64,000 bases of DNA from Alphaproteobacteria bacterium (GCA_018222605.1 JAAEZZ010000008.1:186001-250000); one strand, 5' to 3'; shown: positions 37,513 to 46,465, numbered from the stretch's first letter. Notes: generated by a model from the sequence alone, not told the origin. Made by a program: numbers and translations.

Positions 37513-38024
37513 CAGCCCTCCCCTCCATCAATGATTGTGAGACCCGGCGCGCCGCCGACCTGCTGGCGCAGCACTTCATTATAGGCCTGGCCCAGCGCTT
37601 CCAGCGTGTCTTCCTTCGCAGCCTCTGCTGCCATGGCATCGAAATGGGCGGCATGCCGTTCGGGGTTCCAGATCTGGAAACTGTCCATATTGCCGGCAAA
37701 CTTTACCCGGCCTTCAAGGTCAGCGGCTTGCATCAACTCATCGGTCAACTTGATACGGCCCGTATCATCCATTTTCAGGTCGGCAGAGCCTGCAATGATG
37801 CGGGTGACAAGCGCCTTGCGGGCCGGGGATTGCGGCGCAAGGCGGGTGAGTGTCGCGCGGTACATGGCCATCAGCGCTTCGCCGCCCCCTTCGAGGCAGC
37901 CAGAACCGTCCAGCGCAGGCCAGAGGAAAATCCGGTTCCCACCGCCCAGCGCAGCGCGAAAGGAGGCGGGTATGGAAACCCGTCCTTTTGCATCAATAGC
38001 GCTTTCATAGGTGGAAACAAACAC
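37512..38024 (-). CDS. mraZ: Transcriptional regulator MraZ
   Basis: 170 residues from the GTG at 38024, read as M-F-V-S-T-Y-E-S-A-I-D-A-K-G-R-V, which matches the MraZ N-terminus; an upstream ATG at 38132 would add 36 unrelated residues through the operator. Two SpoVT/AbrB-like repeats are visible: DAKGRVSIPASFRAAL and MDDTGRIKLTDELMQAADL. MraZ binds TGGG repeats upstream of its own gene and represses the mra operon; an array of such repeats lies 57-91 bases before the start. Confidence 0.93.
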   Translation of the reverse strand: MFVSTYESAIDAKGRVSIPASFRAALGGGNRIFLWPALDGSGCLEGGGEALMAMYRATLTRLAPQSPARKALVTRIIAGSADLKMDDTGRIKLTDELMQAADLEGRVKFAGNMDSFQIWNPERHAAHFDAMAAEAAKEDTLEALGQAYNEVLRQQVGGAPGLTIIDGGEG

Positions 38025-38080
38025 CCGCCAACCCTGACTTATTCTGCCTAAACCCCGCATGGGTAAACCATGTCTTAATT

Positions 38081-38115
38081 TGGAGTACCATGGGACAGGA
38101 TGGGCCTCAATGGGC
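38081..38115 (+). promoter_or_regulatory. MraZ box array (10-bp-phased TGGG repeats)
   Basis: Read on plus: TGGAG at 38081, TGGGA at 38091, TGGGC at 38101 and TGGGC at 38111, each exactly ten bases apart. A further TGGGT stands at 38060. TGGGN repeats with five-base spacers are the known E. coli MraZ boxes. Here the repeats lie on the strand opposite to mraZ. Confidence 0.8.
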
Positions 38116-38380
38116 GCTGTGGATGATTCCAAATATCCACAAACCCAGAAGCACGAAATAAACAGGGAATATTATGCGAACAAAAGCGAACCCTTTCTCT
38201 ACCCTATTTGGGACGCGTGAAAATTTCCTTTCTGAATCAGCCGGCTGCCAGTCGCGTGGCAGGAACATGGGACAGAATGAAAAAATCCTGCCTTTTTTCC
38301 GCTTTTTCACAGCTTGCACACAGCACGCAGAGAAATGACCCAAATCAATGGCAGGAGAACTTCCCGAATGCTTGGCGGCA

Positions 38381-38411
38381 AAAGAAAAGACCCCGAAGCA
38401 ATGCTTCGAGG
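38381..38411 (-). terminator. Intrinsic terminator after ahpD
   Basis: Minus strand: CCTCGAAGC, loop ATT, GCTTCGGGG, then TCTTTTCTTTT. The rest of the 300-base gap to mraZ is AT-rich and must hold the mraZ promoter, which I cannot pin down. Confidence 0.8.
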
Positions 38412-38441
38412 CCCTTGAAACCTTGGAGGCGTCAGGACGTA

Positions 38442-38984
38442 TCAGGCGCCCTCGGATTCTGATGCTGCTTCTGCTGCCATGACGCGGGAAACGGCATTCA
38501 CAACAGCGCCGATGCGGATGGCGGCCTGGATCTGCTCGCTGGTCATGCCGTGCTTGCGCAGCTCGGCCTCATGCGCGTCGAGACACATGCCACAACCATT
38601 CACGGCTGAGACACCGAGGGAGTAAAGCTCAAAATCCGCCTTCTCGATGCCGGGCGCGCCGATGACATTCATCCGCAGCTTGGCGGGTAGCGTCTTGTAG
38701 ACGTCATTCTTCAGAAGGTGGACCGTGCGGTAATAGACATTGTTCATGCCCATGATGGCGCTGGCAGCCTTGGCCGCTTTCAGGGCCTCGGGGCTCAGCT
38801 TCGGCGATACTTCTGCTTCAATGGCAGCCAGCGTGACCGGCTCTCCCACAGCATGTGCACAAGCCAGGAAAGTCCCGAGCTTTTGCTGATCCGACAGGAT
38901 CGTCTCGTTCAGCAGGGAGCCAAGATTGAGCTTCAGATCCTTGGCATAATCGGGCAGCGCAGATTTCAGGGATTCAACAGACAT
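38442..38984 (-). CDS. ahpD: Alkylhydroperoxidase AhpD
   Basis: 180 residues. Peroxidase/reductase of the AhpD family. The redox pair C131-x-x-C134 lies in [13 protein letters not shown], with E119 and H138; these sit one residue after the mycobacterial E118, C130, C133 and H137. [16 protein letters not shown] and [14 protein letters not shown] match the N-terminal half. AhpD reduces AhpC with electrons delivered through a lipoyl carrier. It follows ahpC on the same strand with 243 bases between. Confidence 0.95.
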   Translation of the reverse strand: MSVESLKSALPDYAKDLKLNLGSLLNETILSDQQKLGTFLACAHAVGEPVTLAAIEAEVSPKLSPEALKAAKAASAIMGMNNVYYRTVHLLKNDVYKTLPAKLRMNVIGAPGIEKADFELYSLGVSAVNGCGMCLDAHEAELRKHGMTSEQIQAAIRIGAVVNAVSRVMAAEAASESEGA

Positions 38985-39227
38985 GAATCATCCTTTCGAT
39001 AGGAATATGCAGGTTTTGCGGGGGAAGCGTATTGGCCCGACAAGCCAGAGGCTTGGGTGGGGGACGAGTGCCTATGTCCATGGGGTAGGACATGCGACCT
39101 GCCGGGCCTATCGCGACGCTTTTCTGACGATGCCCCTTGGGGTGGGGGAGGGAGAGAGACACCGTCTTTTCATCTGCGTGCGAGGGGTATACGCGTGAAC
39201 CGGAGATACGGTTCCAAAATAGTTTGC

Positions 39228-39776
39228 TTACAATGTGTCGCCGCCGAGCGGACGGTTACACGGGCAAAGTTCGTCCGTTTGCAGGGCGTCAAGAACGCGC
39301 AGCGTGTCAGACGGGTTACGGCCCACATTCAGATTCGTGACATAGACGTGCTGAACCACATTGTGCGGGTCGACGACATAGGTTGCACGATAGGCAACGC
39401 CTTCTGACGGCTCGCGGATACCAAGACCGTCAACAAGTTCGCCGCGCGTATCAGCGAATTGCCAGATCGGCAGCTCGTTGAGGTCCGCATGATCGCGGCG
39501 CCATGCGAGTTTCACGAACTCGTTGTCGGTGGAGCCGCCCAGAACAACAGCGTCCCGGTCTTCGAACTCGCCGGACAAACGGGCAAACTCAGCGATTTCG
39601 GTCGGGCAGACGAAGGTGAAGTCTTTCGGGTAGAAGAAGATGACCTTCCATTTGCCCTCAAAGGAATCCTGCGTGATCGGCTCGAAAGCGCTCTCGCCGT
39701 TTTGTTCGTGCTGCATGAATTTCGGCTTCACACCGGTGACAGTGAATTCGGGAAGCTTCTGGCCAATACCGAGCAT
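39228..39776 (-). CDS. ahpC: Peroxiredoxin AhpC (CxC type)
   Basis: 182 residues from the ATG at 39776 behind AGGAG. Peroxidatic C57 in FYPKDFTFVCPTEIAEF; resolving cysteines C171 and C173 in the C-terminal LCPCNRP. This CxC tail is the mycobacterial AhpC form that is recharged by AhpD, and ahpD lies downstream. The longer reading upstream of 39776 crosses the intergenic region and oxyR and is not real. Cytoplasmic removal of alkyl and hydrogen peroxides. Confidence 0.95.
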   Translation of the reverse strand: MLGIGQKLPEFTVTGVKPKFMQHEQNGESAFEPITQDSFEGKWKVIFFYPKDFTFVCPTEIAEFARLSGEFEDRDAVVLGGSTDNEFVKLAWRRDHADLNELPIWQFADTRGELVDGLGIREPSEGVAYRATYVVDPHNVVQHVYVTNLNVGRNPSDTLRVLDALQTDELCPCNRPLGGDTL

Positions 39777-39880
39777 GTAAATCTCCTGGGTTGTGTTGTG
39801 CTGCCGGCACGGTGGGGCCGGTCGCCCCTTCACTTGCGCAGTTCGGCGAAAAAGAAAAATTGATAATCCCAGAAAGAGAT

Positions 39881-39895
39881 ATAGAAGGAATCTAT
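39881..39895 (+). promoter_or_regulatory. OxyR-like half-site over the oxyR start codon
   Basis: ATAG-N7-CTAT, the OxyR half-operator spacing. It overlaps the oxyR ribosome binding site (AAGGAA) and start codon in the 117-base ahpC-oxyR gap. The second expected half-site is poor, so this may be a weak or autorepression site. Confidence 0.4.
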
Positions 39896-40793
39896 GATTA
39901 TCCCGACGCTTCGACAATTGCAGTATCTGGTGGCCCTTGGAGAGACGGGATCCTTCTCCCGCGCGGCCGAGGCGTGTCATGTCACGCAGCCGACACTTTC
40001 CGCCGGAATCAAGGAGCTGGAAGACATGCTGGGGGTCAAGCTGGCCGAACGGGAGGCGCGCGGGGCCAAGCTGACCCATGCCGGGCAACTGGCCGTCACA
40101 CGTGCCACGGCGCTGATCAATGATGCCCATGCCCTGGTACAGGCCGTACAGAGCGCCGGCGCGCTGCTGACCGGCCCGTTCCATCTGGGCGCCATTCCGA
40201 CGATTGCACCTTTCGTGCTGCCCGCCGCCGTGCGCGCCCTCAGCGAGACCTATCCGAACCTCAAGCTCTACCTGCACGAAGACAAGACGTCCCGCCTGAT
40301 CGACCAGCTGCGCACCCGCACGCTGGACGCGGCCCTGATCGCCCTGCCCTGGGATGTGCACGGCGTGGAGACCCTGCCCCTGTTCGATGACGAGTTCCTG
40401 TTTGCCGCACCGGTGAATCACCCGCTCGCCAAGAAAAACGGCCTGTCACCGGAAGACCTCGCGAATGAGGACATTCTGCTGCTGGAAGACGGCCACTGCC
40501 TGCGCGATCACGCCCTGTCGATCTGCCGGATGAAAACCGGCGAGAACAAGGGACAGGTGGCCGCGACATCGCTGGGCACACTGGTCAACATGATTGCCGG
40601 CGGCCTGGGTGTCTCACTGCTGCCGAAGCTCGCGACGGATAATGGCCTCTCCACCGGCCCGGATGTGGCCCTTCGGGAATTCGTCCGCCCGGTCATTGGC
40701 CGCCAGATCGGCATCGCCTGGCGCACCGGCAGCCCGCGAGAGGCCGATGCCCGCAAGATTGGCGAGATCGTCAAGTCGGCTGTCCGGCACTAG
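39894..40793 (+). CDS. oxyR: Peroxide-sensing LysR regulator OxyR
   Basis: 299 residues. N-terminal winged helix (FSRAAEACHVTQPTLSAGIKELEDMLGVKL) and a periplasmic-binding-like effector domain. The redox cysteines are C202 and C211 in EDGHCLRDHALSIC, matching C199 and C208 of E. coli OxyR with the same spacing. The gene is divergent from ahpC, the classical target. It is probably the activator of ahpC-ahpD under peroxide stress. Confidence 0.95.
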   Translation: MIIPTLRQLQYLVALGETGSFSRAAEACHVTQPTLSAGIKELEDMLGVKLAEREARGAKLTHAGQLAVTRATALINDAHALVQAVQSAGALLTGPFHLGAIPTIAPFVLPAAVRALSETYPNLKLYLHEDKTSRLIDQLRTRTLDAALIALPWDVHGVETLPLFDDEFLFAAPVNHPLAKKNGLSPEDLANEDILLLEDGHCLRDHALSICRMKTGENKGQVAATSLGTLVNMIAGGLGVSLLPKLATDNGLSTGPDVALREFVRPVIGRQIGIAWRTGSPREADARKIGEIVKSAVRH

Positions 40794-40878
40794 CGAGGCC
40801 AGCGCGGCTTCTCCCTATCCAAAAATCCTATACCGCCGCACAACCCGACTTGACGGGGGCATGGCCAAAGCCTAACCA

Positions 40879-40904
40879 CATAACACGTTATATAACTGAT
40901 TATG
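40879..40904. promoter_or_regulatory. Palindromic operator candidate before the MarR-GNAT gene
   Basis: CATAA...TTATG flank a perfect ten-base GTTATATAAC at 40887-40896, a 26-base dyad. It overlaps promoter-like TA-rich sequence, after a TTGACG at about 40851. A MarR-type dimer could bind it and autoregulate. Confidence 0.55.
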
Positions 40905-40917
40905 GATTCTCCCCCCC

Positions 40918-41886
40918 ATGGCACACGATATTCTTCGCGACGTTGGCTATCTCGGCCTCGCCAGCCGCCTGAAGCGTCTCGCCGACAAGCTGCAGGCCGA
41001 CGCGGTGAGCGTGTTCGATGCCCGCAATTATTCCATTCAGACGACGCACTTCCCCTTGATTGCGGCACTGGAGGCGAATGGCCCGCTCAGCGTCAACGCC
41101 GCCGTAGAGGCAACCGGCGTCAGCCAGCCGGCCATTACGCGCATCCACAATGCCCTTCAGAAAATGGGCCTGACCGATACGCGCCCCATTGAAGGCGACA
41201 ATCGGCAGAAGGAAATCTTCCTGACACCGGCAGGCGAAGCCCTGGTCAGCGAAATGCGGGCAAGTTTCTGGCCTGCCGTGCGCGAAGCCGCTCAGCAGCT
41301 CTGCCTTTACCCGGAGCATGATTTGCTCTCCGAAATCGCCATGGTCGAAGACCGCCTCGCCGAGCAAAGTCTTGCCGCTCGTATCGAACAGACCGCCAAT
41401 CCGGGCGGGCTGAGCATCGTTGAATATACCGACGCGCTGGCGCCACACTTCGACACCATTTCCCGCGAATGGGTGGAAGACATGTTCCGGCTGGAACCGG
41501 AAGACATCGCCATGATTGAAAATCCTCGCAGCAAGGTCATCGACCGTGGCGGCACCATTCTGTTCGTTGAGGACCCGGAACTCGGGATTATCGGCACCTG
41601 CGCCCTGATGCCTGCAGAGGATGGCGCGTTCGAGCTGACCAAGATGGGCGTCCTGAAATCCGCGCGCGGTCGCAAGGCGGGCGACTTCCTGATGAAGCAG
41701 ATCCTGCGCCGCGCCCGTGAAATGAAACTGCGCGAACTGTTCCTGCTGACCAACACAAAATGCGACACGGCCATCCGCCTGTATGAGAAGTACGGCTTTC
41801 GTCATGATGACGACATCATGCGCCGCTATGGCCACCGCTATGAGCGGTGCGACGTGACGATGTCCTACGCTATGCCAGCGATCTGA
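40918..41886 (+). CDS. MarR-GNAT fusion protein
   Basis: 322 residues. Residues 1-150 form a MarR winged helix (FPLIAALEANGPLSVNAAVEATGVSQPAITRIHNAL, DTRPIEGDNRQKEIFLTPAGEAL). Residues 165-320 are a GNAT acetyltransferase with RDRGGTILFVEDPELGIIG-like beta strands, FELTKMGVLKSARGRKAGDFL (CoA loop) and FLLTNTKCDTAIRLYEKYGF. This fusion is a known bacterial architecture; the acetyl acceptor and ligand are unknown. No clear ribosome binding site precedes the ATG. A bidirectional terminator follows. Confidence 0.9.
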   Translation: MAHDILRDVGYLGLASRLKRLADKLQADAVSVFDARNYSIQTTHFPLIAALEANGPLSVNAAVEATGVSQPAITRIHNALQKMGLTDTRPIEGDNRQKEIFLTPAGEALVSEMRASFWPAVREAAQQLCLYPEHDLLSEIAMVEDRLAEQSLAARIEQTANPGGLSIVEYTDALAPHFDTISREWVEDMFRLEPEDIAMIENPRSKVIDRGGTILFVEDPELGIIGTCALMPAEDGAFELTKMGVLKSARGRKAGDFLMKQILRRAREMKLRELFLLTNTKCDTAIRLYEKYGFRHDDDIMRRYGHRYERCDVTMSYAMPAI

Positions 41887-41906
41887 ACTTGCCGGACATG
41901 AAACAT

Positions 41907-41945
41907 GAAAAAAGCGGCCCCGAAAGGCCGCTTTTCTTTTTCCCT
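41907..41945. terminator. Bidirectional terminator
   Basis: AGCGGCC / GGCCGCT stem with a CCGAAA loop, T-rich tract on plus (TTTTCTTTTT) and TTTTTT on minus. It ends the MarR-GNAT gene and the facing regulator gene. Confidence 0.9.
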
Positions 41946-41973
41946 TTAACCTCGGTTTGTAACCTTGGTGTGC

Positions 41974-43452
41974 CTAGCTGGCCTCACGCTCTGCGCGGAC
42001 GTCCAGGTCATATTCGCGGACCTTGCGGTACAGGGTCGATCGACCGATTCCCAGTCTTCGGGATACTTCACTCATGTGTCCGTCATAGAAATCAATCGCA
42101 TACTGCAGAATGTCTCGTTCAATATCCTGCAGGGCACGCAGTTCGCCATTCTCATCCTTGATCGGAATCGGGCCTTCGCCTTCAGACGACGGCGCCATTT
42201 GCGGCGCGCTCTCTGACGCAGCCGGGGCGGCCGCCGACATGGCCGGAGCCTCCGGCAAGCTGGCCAAATCCGGCATTTGGCCGGAAATCTGCGGGAAATC
42301 CTGCGGGCGCAGCATGTCGCCCTCGCACAGAACAACCGCCCGGAAGACGGCATTCTCCAGCTGGCGCACATTGCCCGGCCAGTCATAGGAATACAGCAAC
42401 TTCAGCGTATCATCTGCCGCACCGGTGACCTTGGCCCCCTCGCTGGCATTGAAGCGAGAGATGAAGTGATCCACCAGGGCCGGAATATCCTCGCGCCGTT
42501 CACGCAGGCTCGGCATGTCGACCGGATAAACGTTCAGGCGGTAGAACAAATCCTCCCGGAAGGTCCCGTCCTTCACCTGCTGGGCAAGGTCGCGATTGGT
42601 GGCGGAAATGATCCGCACATCCACCTTGGTCGGACGGCGGGAGCCAACGGCATCCACCTCGCCTTCCTGAAGCGCACGAAGCAATTTTACCTGCGCGTCC
42701 AGCGGCAGTTCGCCCACTTCGTCCAGGAACAGGGTGCCGCCATCGGCCTCTGCGAACTTACCGAGGGATTTGGTCACAGCGCCGGTAAAGGCCCCCTTCT
42801 CGTGACCGAACAGGATGGATTCGACCAGGTTTTCCGGGATGGCCCCGCAGTTGACAGTCACAAAGGGTTTTCCGGCACGGCCTGAAGCGCCCTGAATGCA
42901 GCGGGCAACAACTTCCTTACCCACACCACTTTCGCCGAGGATCAGCACCGGAATGTCAGATGTCGCCGCACGCTCTGCCAAGCGCAGCACCTGGCGCATG
43001 GGCGGGGCAGCTGCGATCATGTCGTCAAAGGCCATTCCGCCTTCAGCCTTTCGGGCCAGGCGCTTCACTTCTCCTGACAGGGACTGCATCTTCAGGGCAT
43101 TGCGAATGGAGACGACTACGCGCTCGGGATTGGCCGGCTTCACGATGAAGTCGACGGCACCACGGCGCATGCTCTGCACAATCGTGTCGATACCGCTTGT
43201 CGCTGTCAGCATAATGACCGGCAGGTCCGGGCGCTTTGACGCCAGGCGCTCCAGCGTGTCCATACCGGACATGCCGGGCATGGTCAGGTCCAACAGCACG
43301 ACATCAATGCCGTCTTTGGGGTCAGCCGCCAGCGCAATGCCGGCCTCGCCGTCCGGTGCGGTACGGCATGCAAAGCCAGCCTTCTCCACAGCTGCCTGCA
43401 GCAGGCGACGCTGGGTCGGATCGTCATCAATTACCAGGACCGTCTTGGCCAT
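41974..43452 (-). CDS. Sigma-54-dependent response regulator (NtrC family, TacA-like)
   Basis: 492 residues from the ATG at 43452; upstream codons are unrelated. Receiver domain with phospho-acceptor D55 in [13 protein letters not shown], sigma-54 AAA domain with Walker A GESGVGKE (173-180) and GAFTGA loop (220-225), Pro/Ala linker, then a Fis-type HTH ([19 protein letters not shown]). The opening [18 protein letters not shown] resembles Caulobacter TacA, the stalk and cell-cycle sigma-54 activator. No kinase gene lies beside it. Confidence 0.9.
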   Translation of the reverse strand: MAKTVLVIDDDPTQRRLLQAAVEKAGFACRTAPDGEAGIALAADPKDGIDVVLLDLTMPGMSGMDTLERLASKRPDLPVIMLTATSGIDTIVQSMRRGAVDFIVKPANPERVVVSIRNALKMQSLSGEVKRLARKAEGGMAFDDMIAAAPPMRQVLRLAERAATSDIPVLILGESGVGKEVVARCIQGASGRAGKPFVTVNCGAIPENLVESILFGHEKGAFTGAVTKSLGKFAEADGGTLFLDEVGELPLDAQVKLLRALQEGEVDAVGSRRPTKVDVRIISATNRDLAQQVKDGTFREDLFYRLNVYPVDMPSLRERREDIPALVDHFISRFNASEGAKVTGAADDTLKLLYSYDWPGNVRQLENAVFRAVVLCEGDMLRPQDFPQISGQMPDLASLPEAPAMSAAAPAASESAPQMAPSSEGEGPIPIKDENGELRALQDIERDILQYAIDFYDGHMSEVSRRLGIGRSTLYRKVREYDLDVRAEREAS

Positions 43453-43805
43453 GTTCAGTATCACCCTTTCCGTATCCGGAGCAGGCGGGACGCTGGCCGG
43501 ACATGCATATTTTTTGACGCAATACGAAACACCCCCGTCCCGTATCGTTACGCCCCGTTCTGACACATGGGTGTGGAATTACGGTTGAATGGAAGGATGA
43601 AATTTCAATCAAATCCTACGCGTACACTGATATGCCAGCGCGCCCACAAACCGGGCGGGCACCCGTAACCTGCATTAATTTTGCGACAGACAGGAAGTTT
43701 TTGCTCCTGCTGCCTGGACAAGCAGACAGCGGTTACGGCAGCAGCATTGGAAATAAACTTTTGGTTGGATTTCAAGATTTCAGACCTCATGGTGAAATCA
43801 CGCAA

Positions 43806-43825
43806 TCTGTAGTCATGACTACAGA
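43806..43825. repeat. Perfect 20-bp palindrome
   Basis: TCTGTAGTCATGACTACAGA is its own reverse complement. It lies in the 618-base gap between the NtrC-type gene and the NepR gene, about 245 bases before the latter. The gap holds no gene I trust; the reading frames in it lack start sites and family features. The palindrome is a likely operator for a dimeric regulator. Confidence 0.7.
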
Positions 43826-44070
43826 ATCTGAACTCCCATACAGGCTGGCCATGTCAGCCCTTTTTACTTTCGCCGCCAAAACGAACTGTCCCAAAGGTTG
43901 ATCCGGTCCATTTCCATATCGCGAATGCGTCTCATCTACTCCATTTTGAAGTGAAAATCTTTTGGGTCTGACGGTATCGACAGAGCCAGAATTTACGCCT
44001 AAAGGGCCAGGTCTGGCTGGGGGTCAGGGTCCAGATTTGGACCGCGTCCCCTGAGGAATTGGGACCCGGT

Positions 44071-44265
44071 ATGATGCAGGACAGAAAAGGCAAGCGGGCT
44101 GTCTCCGGCACAGGAAAGCCGCCCCAGAAGGCTGACATTGTGGGACAGGCCATGCGCGAGACATTCGACCGACTTTCCCAGGAACCCCTACCCAAGCGTC
44201 TTAGCGACCTGATGGACGCCCTGAAGAAAAAAGAACAGCAAAACAGCCGCGACAAGAGCGACTGA
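44071..44265 (+). CDS. nepR: NepR-family anti-sigma factor
   Basis: 64 residues from the ATG at 44071. The core IVGQAMRETFDRLSQEPLPKRLSDLMDALK matches the NepR pattern (helix, Glu-Pro-x-Pro turn, second helix). NepR binds and holds the extracytoplasmic sigma factor EcfG until phosphorylated PhyR takes it away, switching on the general stress response. The usual partners ecfG and phyR are not adjacent, so this copy is an orphan or belongs to a dispersed system. Confidence 0.72.
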   Translation: MMQDRKGKRAVSGTGKPPQKADIVGQAMRETFDRLSQEPLPKRLSDLMDALKKKEQQNSRDKSD

Positions 44266-44302
44266 ATCGTCTCGGTCCTCGCCCCGCGCGTTCCACTCCA
44301 AA

Positions 44303-44347
44303 ACAGAAAAACCGCCGAACCCGGATATGAAATATCCCGGCCCGACG
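44303..44347 (-). terminator. Intrinsic terminator after the PilZ gene
   Basis: Long imperfect hairpin whose core is GGATAT / ATATCC with outer ACCG/CGGT pairs, followed on minus by TTTTTCTGTTTT. Confidence 0.6.
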
Positions 44348-44399
44348 GTTCCTGCATGATCCCCCAGCAAGTGCTGGACGGAAATTCAGAGCCAGCCTG

Positions 44400-44768
44400 T
44401 CAGCCTGCCCTGGAGAGAGTCACCTCGCTGACGCCCGTGAGGCTTCGGAGAAGGTCCGCAGGCAGCGTGTCGGAGAAGACGACACCCACCACCGGGCCCA
44501 CTCTCCAGCGCACCTTGCAGTGCAGCCTGGACGCCGGGCCGCCAGGGCCCGTGCGCACCAGAAGGTAAAACGTATCGGCAAGCCCCGGCCACTCGCCAAT
44601 TGTGAGGGCAGCGCCGTCCATGGATATGTTGCGGATGACAACACTGCGCGCCTGGCTCATGTCTTCCAGGACGACACGCCCAGCGACCTGCCGGTGGACC
44701 CGAAGGCTCCGGCGCAGATCGACGGGTGTGCCATCCTGATCGAGTTCGAGGGGCGTATCCTTGCTCAT
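44400..44768 (-). CDS. PilZ domain protein
   Basis: 122 residues. PilZ c-di-GMP receptor motifs are present: R19-x-x-x-R23 in LRRSLRVHR and N47-x-S49-x-x-G52 in RNISMDGA. WRVGPVVGVVFSDTLPADLL matches the end of the barrel. It is downstream of a GGDEF-EAL gene on the same strand and may read the signal that protein makes; partner unknown. Confidence 0.82.
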   Translation of the reverse strand: MSKDTPLELDQDGTPVDLRRSLRVHRQVAGRVVLEDMSQARSVVIRNISMDGAALTIGEWPGLADTFYLLVRTGPGGPASRLHCKVRWRVGPVVGVVFSDTLPADLLRSLTGVSEVTLSRAG

Positions 44769-44857
44769 ACCCAGCCTATGCAGTAGCCGGCCAAATCGTT
44801 CAAAAAAACTTTTTCAGGTCCGCGGACGAACGTGCCTATCGTTGTAAATACTGCAGC

Positions 44858-46465
44858 TCAGGCGATGCCACGAGTCGAGGTCGGGAAGGCTTCCACCTCC
44901 TCATGATCCTCATTTGCCGCGTCTTCCGTGACGCGTCGATGCGACGTCTCAACCGGCCGGCCATAGAGGAATCCCTGCCCATACTCACAGCCAATTCCCT
45001 TCAGGAAGCTGACATGCGCGTCATCCTCGATGCCCTCCGCCGTCACCTTCAGGCCCAGATTGTGCGCCAGTGTCGTCACCGTCCGCACGATCGTGTCAGA
45101 GGCCTCGTCATTGCCCAGCCGGACGACGAAGCTCTTGTCGATCTTCAGCTTGTCAAAGGGCAGTTCGCTCAAATGCCGCAAGCTGGAATAGCCCGTACCG
45201 AAATCATCCAGAGAGATGCGGATGCCCTGGCTCTTAAGCTTCATCACCATGGCGTGCGCAGCCTCGAAATTCGCGACCAGCGCAGTCTCGGTGATCTCGA
45301 CCTCCAGCCGGCCCGGCGCAACACCTGTCTCAGTCAGCGTCGCCAGGATCTGCTCGGCCAGCCAGTCATCGTTCAGCTGCAAAGACGACAGATTGATCGC
45401 CATCGTCATATGTGGCGGCTTGAGACGCAGCACGAGACAGCCCTTCCTCAGTATCTGCAGGAACAGGCGCGAGATCAGGCCCGACTGTTCTGCAATCGGA
45501 ATAAACTCCTCCGGCATCAACAGGTTGCCATCTGAGGCGCGGCAGCGCGCCAGCGCTTCAAAGCCAATGACTTCACCGGTCTCCAGATCTATGATCGGCT
45601 GGAAGTAAGGCTCCATACGGTCATCGATGATCGCACTGCGCAGCTCGCTTTCGATCATCGCGCGCCGCTTGGCAGCCTCTTCCATGCCCGGCTCGTAGAA
45701 AGAGATTGAAACGCCGCCTTTGTTCTTGTCGCGATACATGGCGACATCTGCGCGGCTGAGCAAGCCCTCCTCACCGAGGTGTTCATCATCGGTTTGCGAC
45801 ACGCCAATGCTTGCGCCGACAGAGCAGACGACATGCTCCAGCTCAAACGGCGCATTGAAAATGCCCGGCAACTGGTTGATCACATCACTGATCGGCGGGT
45901 GGTAAGCAGAGCCCTTCAGGATCACCACAAACTCGTCACCGCCCATACGGCACACCATGCCCAGATCGCCCACCAGATCAACCAGCCGCTCACTGACAGC
46001 CACCAGCAGCAGGTCGCCGGCATTGTGGCCATGCAGATCATTCACGCCCTTGAAGCGGTTGAGGTCCACGCCGACAATAGTGACCGGCGTTGTGGAAGCA
46101 TTCTTTAGTAACTTCTTCAGATGGCTCATGCCCTTGCGGCGATTGGCCAGGCCGGTCAGCGGGTCGTGCAGCGCAATGCGCTCAGTTGCTTTCTCGGCCT
46201 CCTTGCGGGCATTGATTTCCTGACGCATTTCCTGGGCCCGCCTGACCATGAAGATCAGCATGGCGAGCGGCATGATCATCATGACGACGAGCATTTCGTC
46301 GATTTCCCATGACTCATGCGTGTCAGAAAAATTCACAACATATTCAAATGCTTCGGTCACAACGGCCGCGATAAACAGCAATATGGCCGAGACGGTGAGG
46401 ATCACGGCATCGCGGCGGGCCCGCCTTTGAGCGGCCTCAATCTTCTCTTTCACCCGATGCGGCAT
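44858..46465 (-). CDS. GGDEF-EAL c-di-GMP turnover protein
   Basis: 535 residues from the ATG at 46465 (GGAAGG ten bases upstream); an earlier GTG has none. Two membrane segments (VILTVSAILLFIAAVVTEAF and MLVVMMIMPLAMLIFMV) precede the GGDEF domain with intact GGDEF at 175-179, and the EAL domain with EAL at 303-305 and the metal and base motifs LEVEITETAL, SLDDFGTGYSSL and KIDKSFV. No RxxD inhibitory site is visible before GGDEF. Both activities could work. Its 89-base gap leads to the PilZ gene. Confidence 0.93.
   Translation of the reverse strand: MPHRVKEKIEAAQRRARRDAVILTVSAILLFIAAVVTEAFEYVVNFSDTHESWEIDEMLVVMMIMPLAMLIFMVRRAQEMRQEINARKEAEKATERIALHDPLTGLANRRKGMSHLKKLLKNASTTPVTIVGVDLNRFKGVNDLHGHNAGDLLLVAVSERLVDLVGDLGMVCRMGGDEFVVILKGSAYHPPISDVINQLPGIFNAPFELEHVVCSVGASIGVSQTDDEHLGEEGLLSRADVAMYRDKNKGGVSISFYEPGMEEAAKRRAMIESELRSAIIDDRMEPYFQPIIDLETGEVIGFEALARCRASDGNLLMPEEFIPIAEQSGLISRLFLQILRKGCLVLRLKPPHMTMAINLSSLQLNDDWLAEQILATLTETGVAPGRLEVEITETALVANFEAAHAMVMKLKSQGIRISLDDFGTGYSSLRHLSELPFDKLKIDKSFVVRLGNDEASDTIVRTVTTLAHNLGLKVTAEGIEDDAHVSFLKGIGCEYGQGFLYGRPVETSHRRVTEDAANEDHEEVEAFPTSTRGIA

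Noticed and set aside
38025-38132. 36-residue extension of MraZ
   Set aside because: It covers the MraZ boxes and has no counterpart in the family; the GTG matches the conserved start.
39197-39214. GAACCG/CGGTTC hairpin between ahpC and ahpD as a terminator
   Set aside because: No T-run follows on the minus strand, so I do not call it one.
39777-40421. Long N-terminal extension of ahpC
   Set aside because: It would run antisense through oxyR; AGGAG and the conserved N-terminus place the start at 39776.
43605-43901. Reading frames between the NtrC-type regulator and nepR
   Set aside because: No ribosome binding site, no family features and no hydrophobic or coiled-coil pattern; they overlap on opposite strands across the palindrome region.
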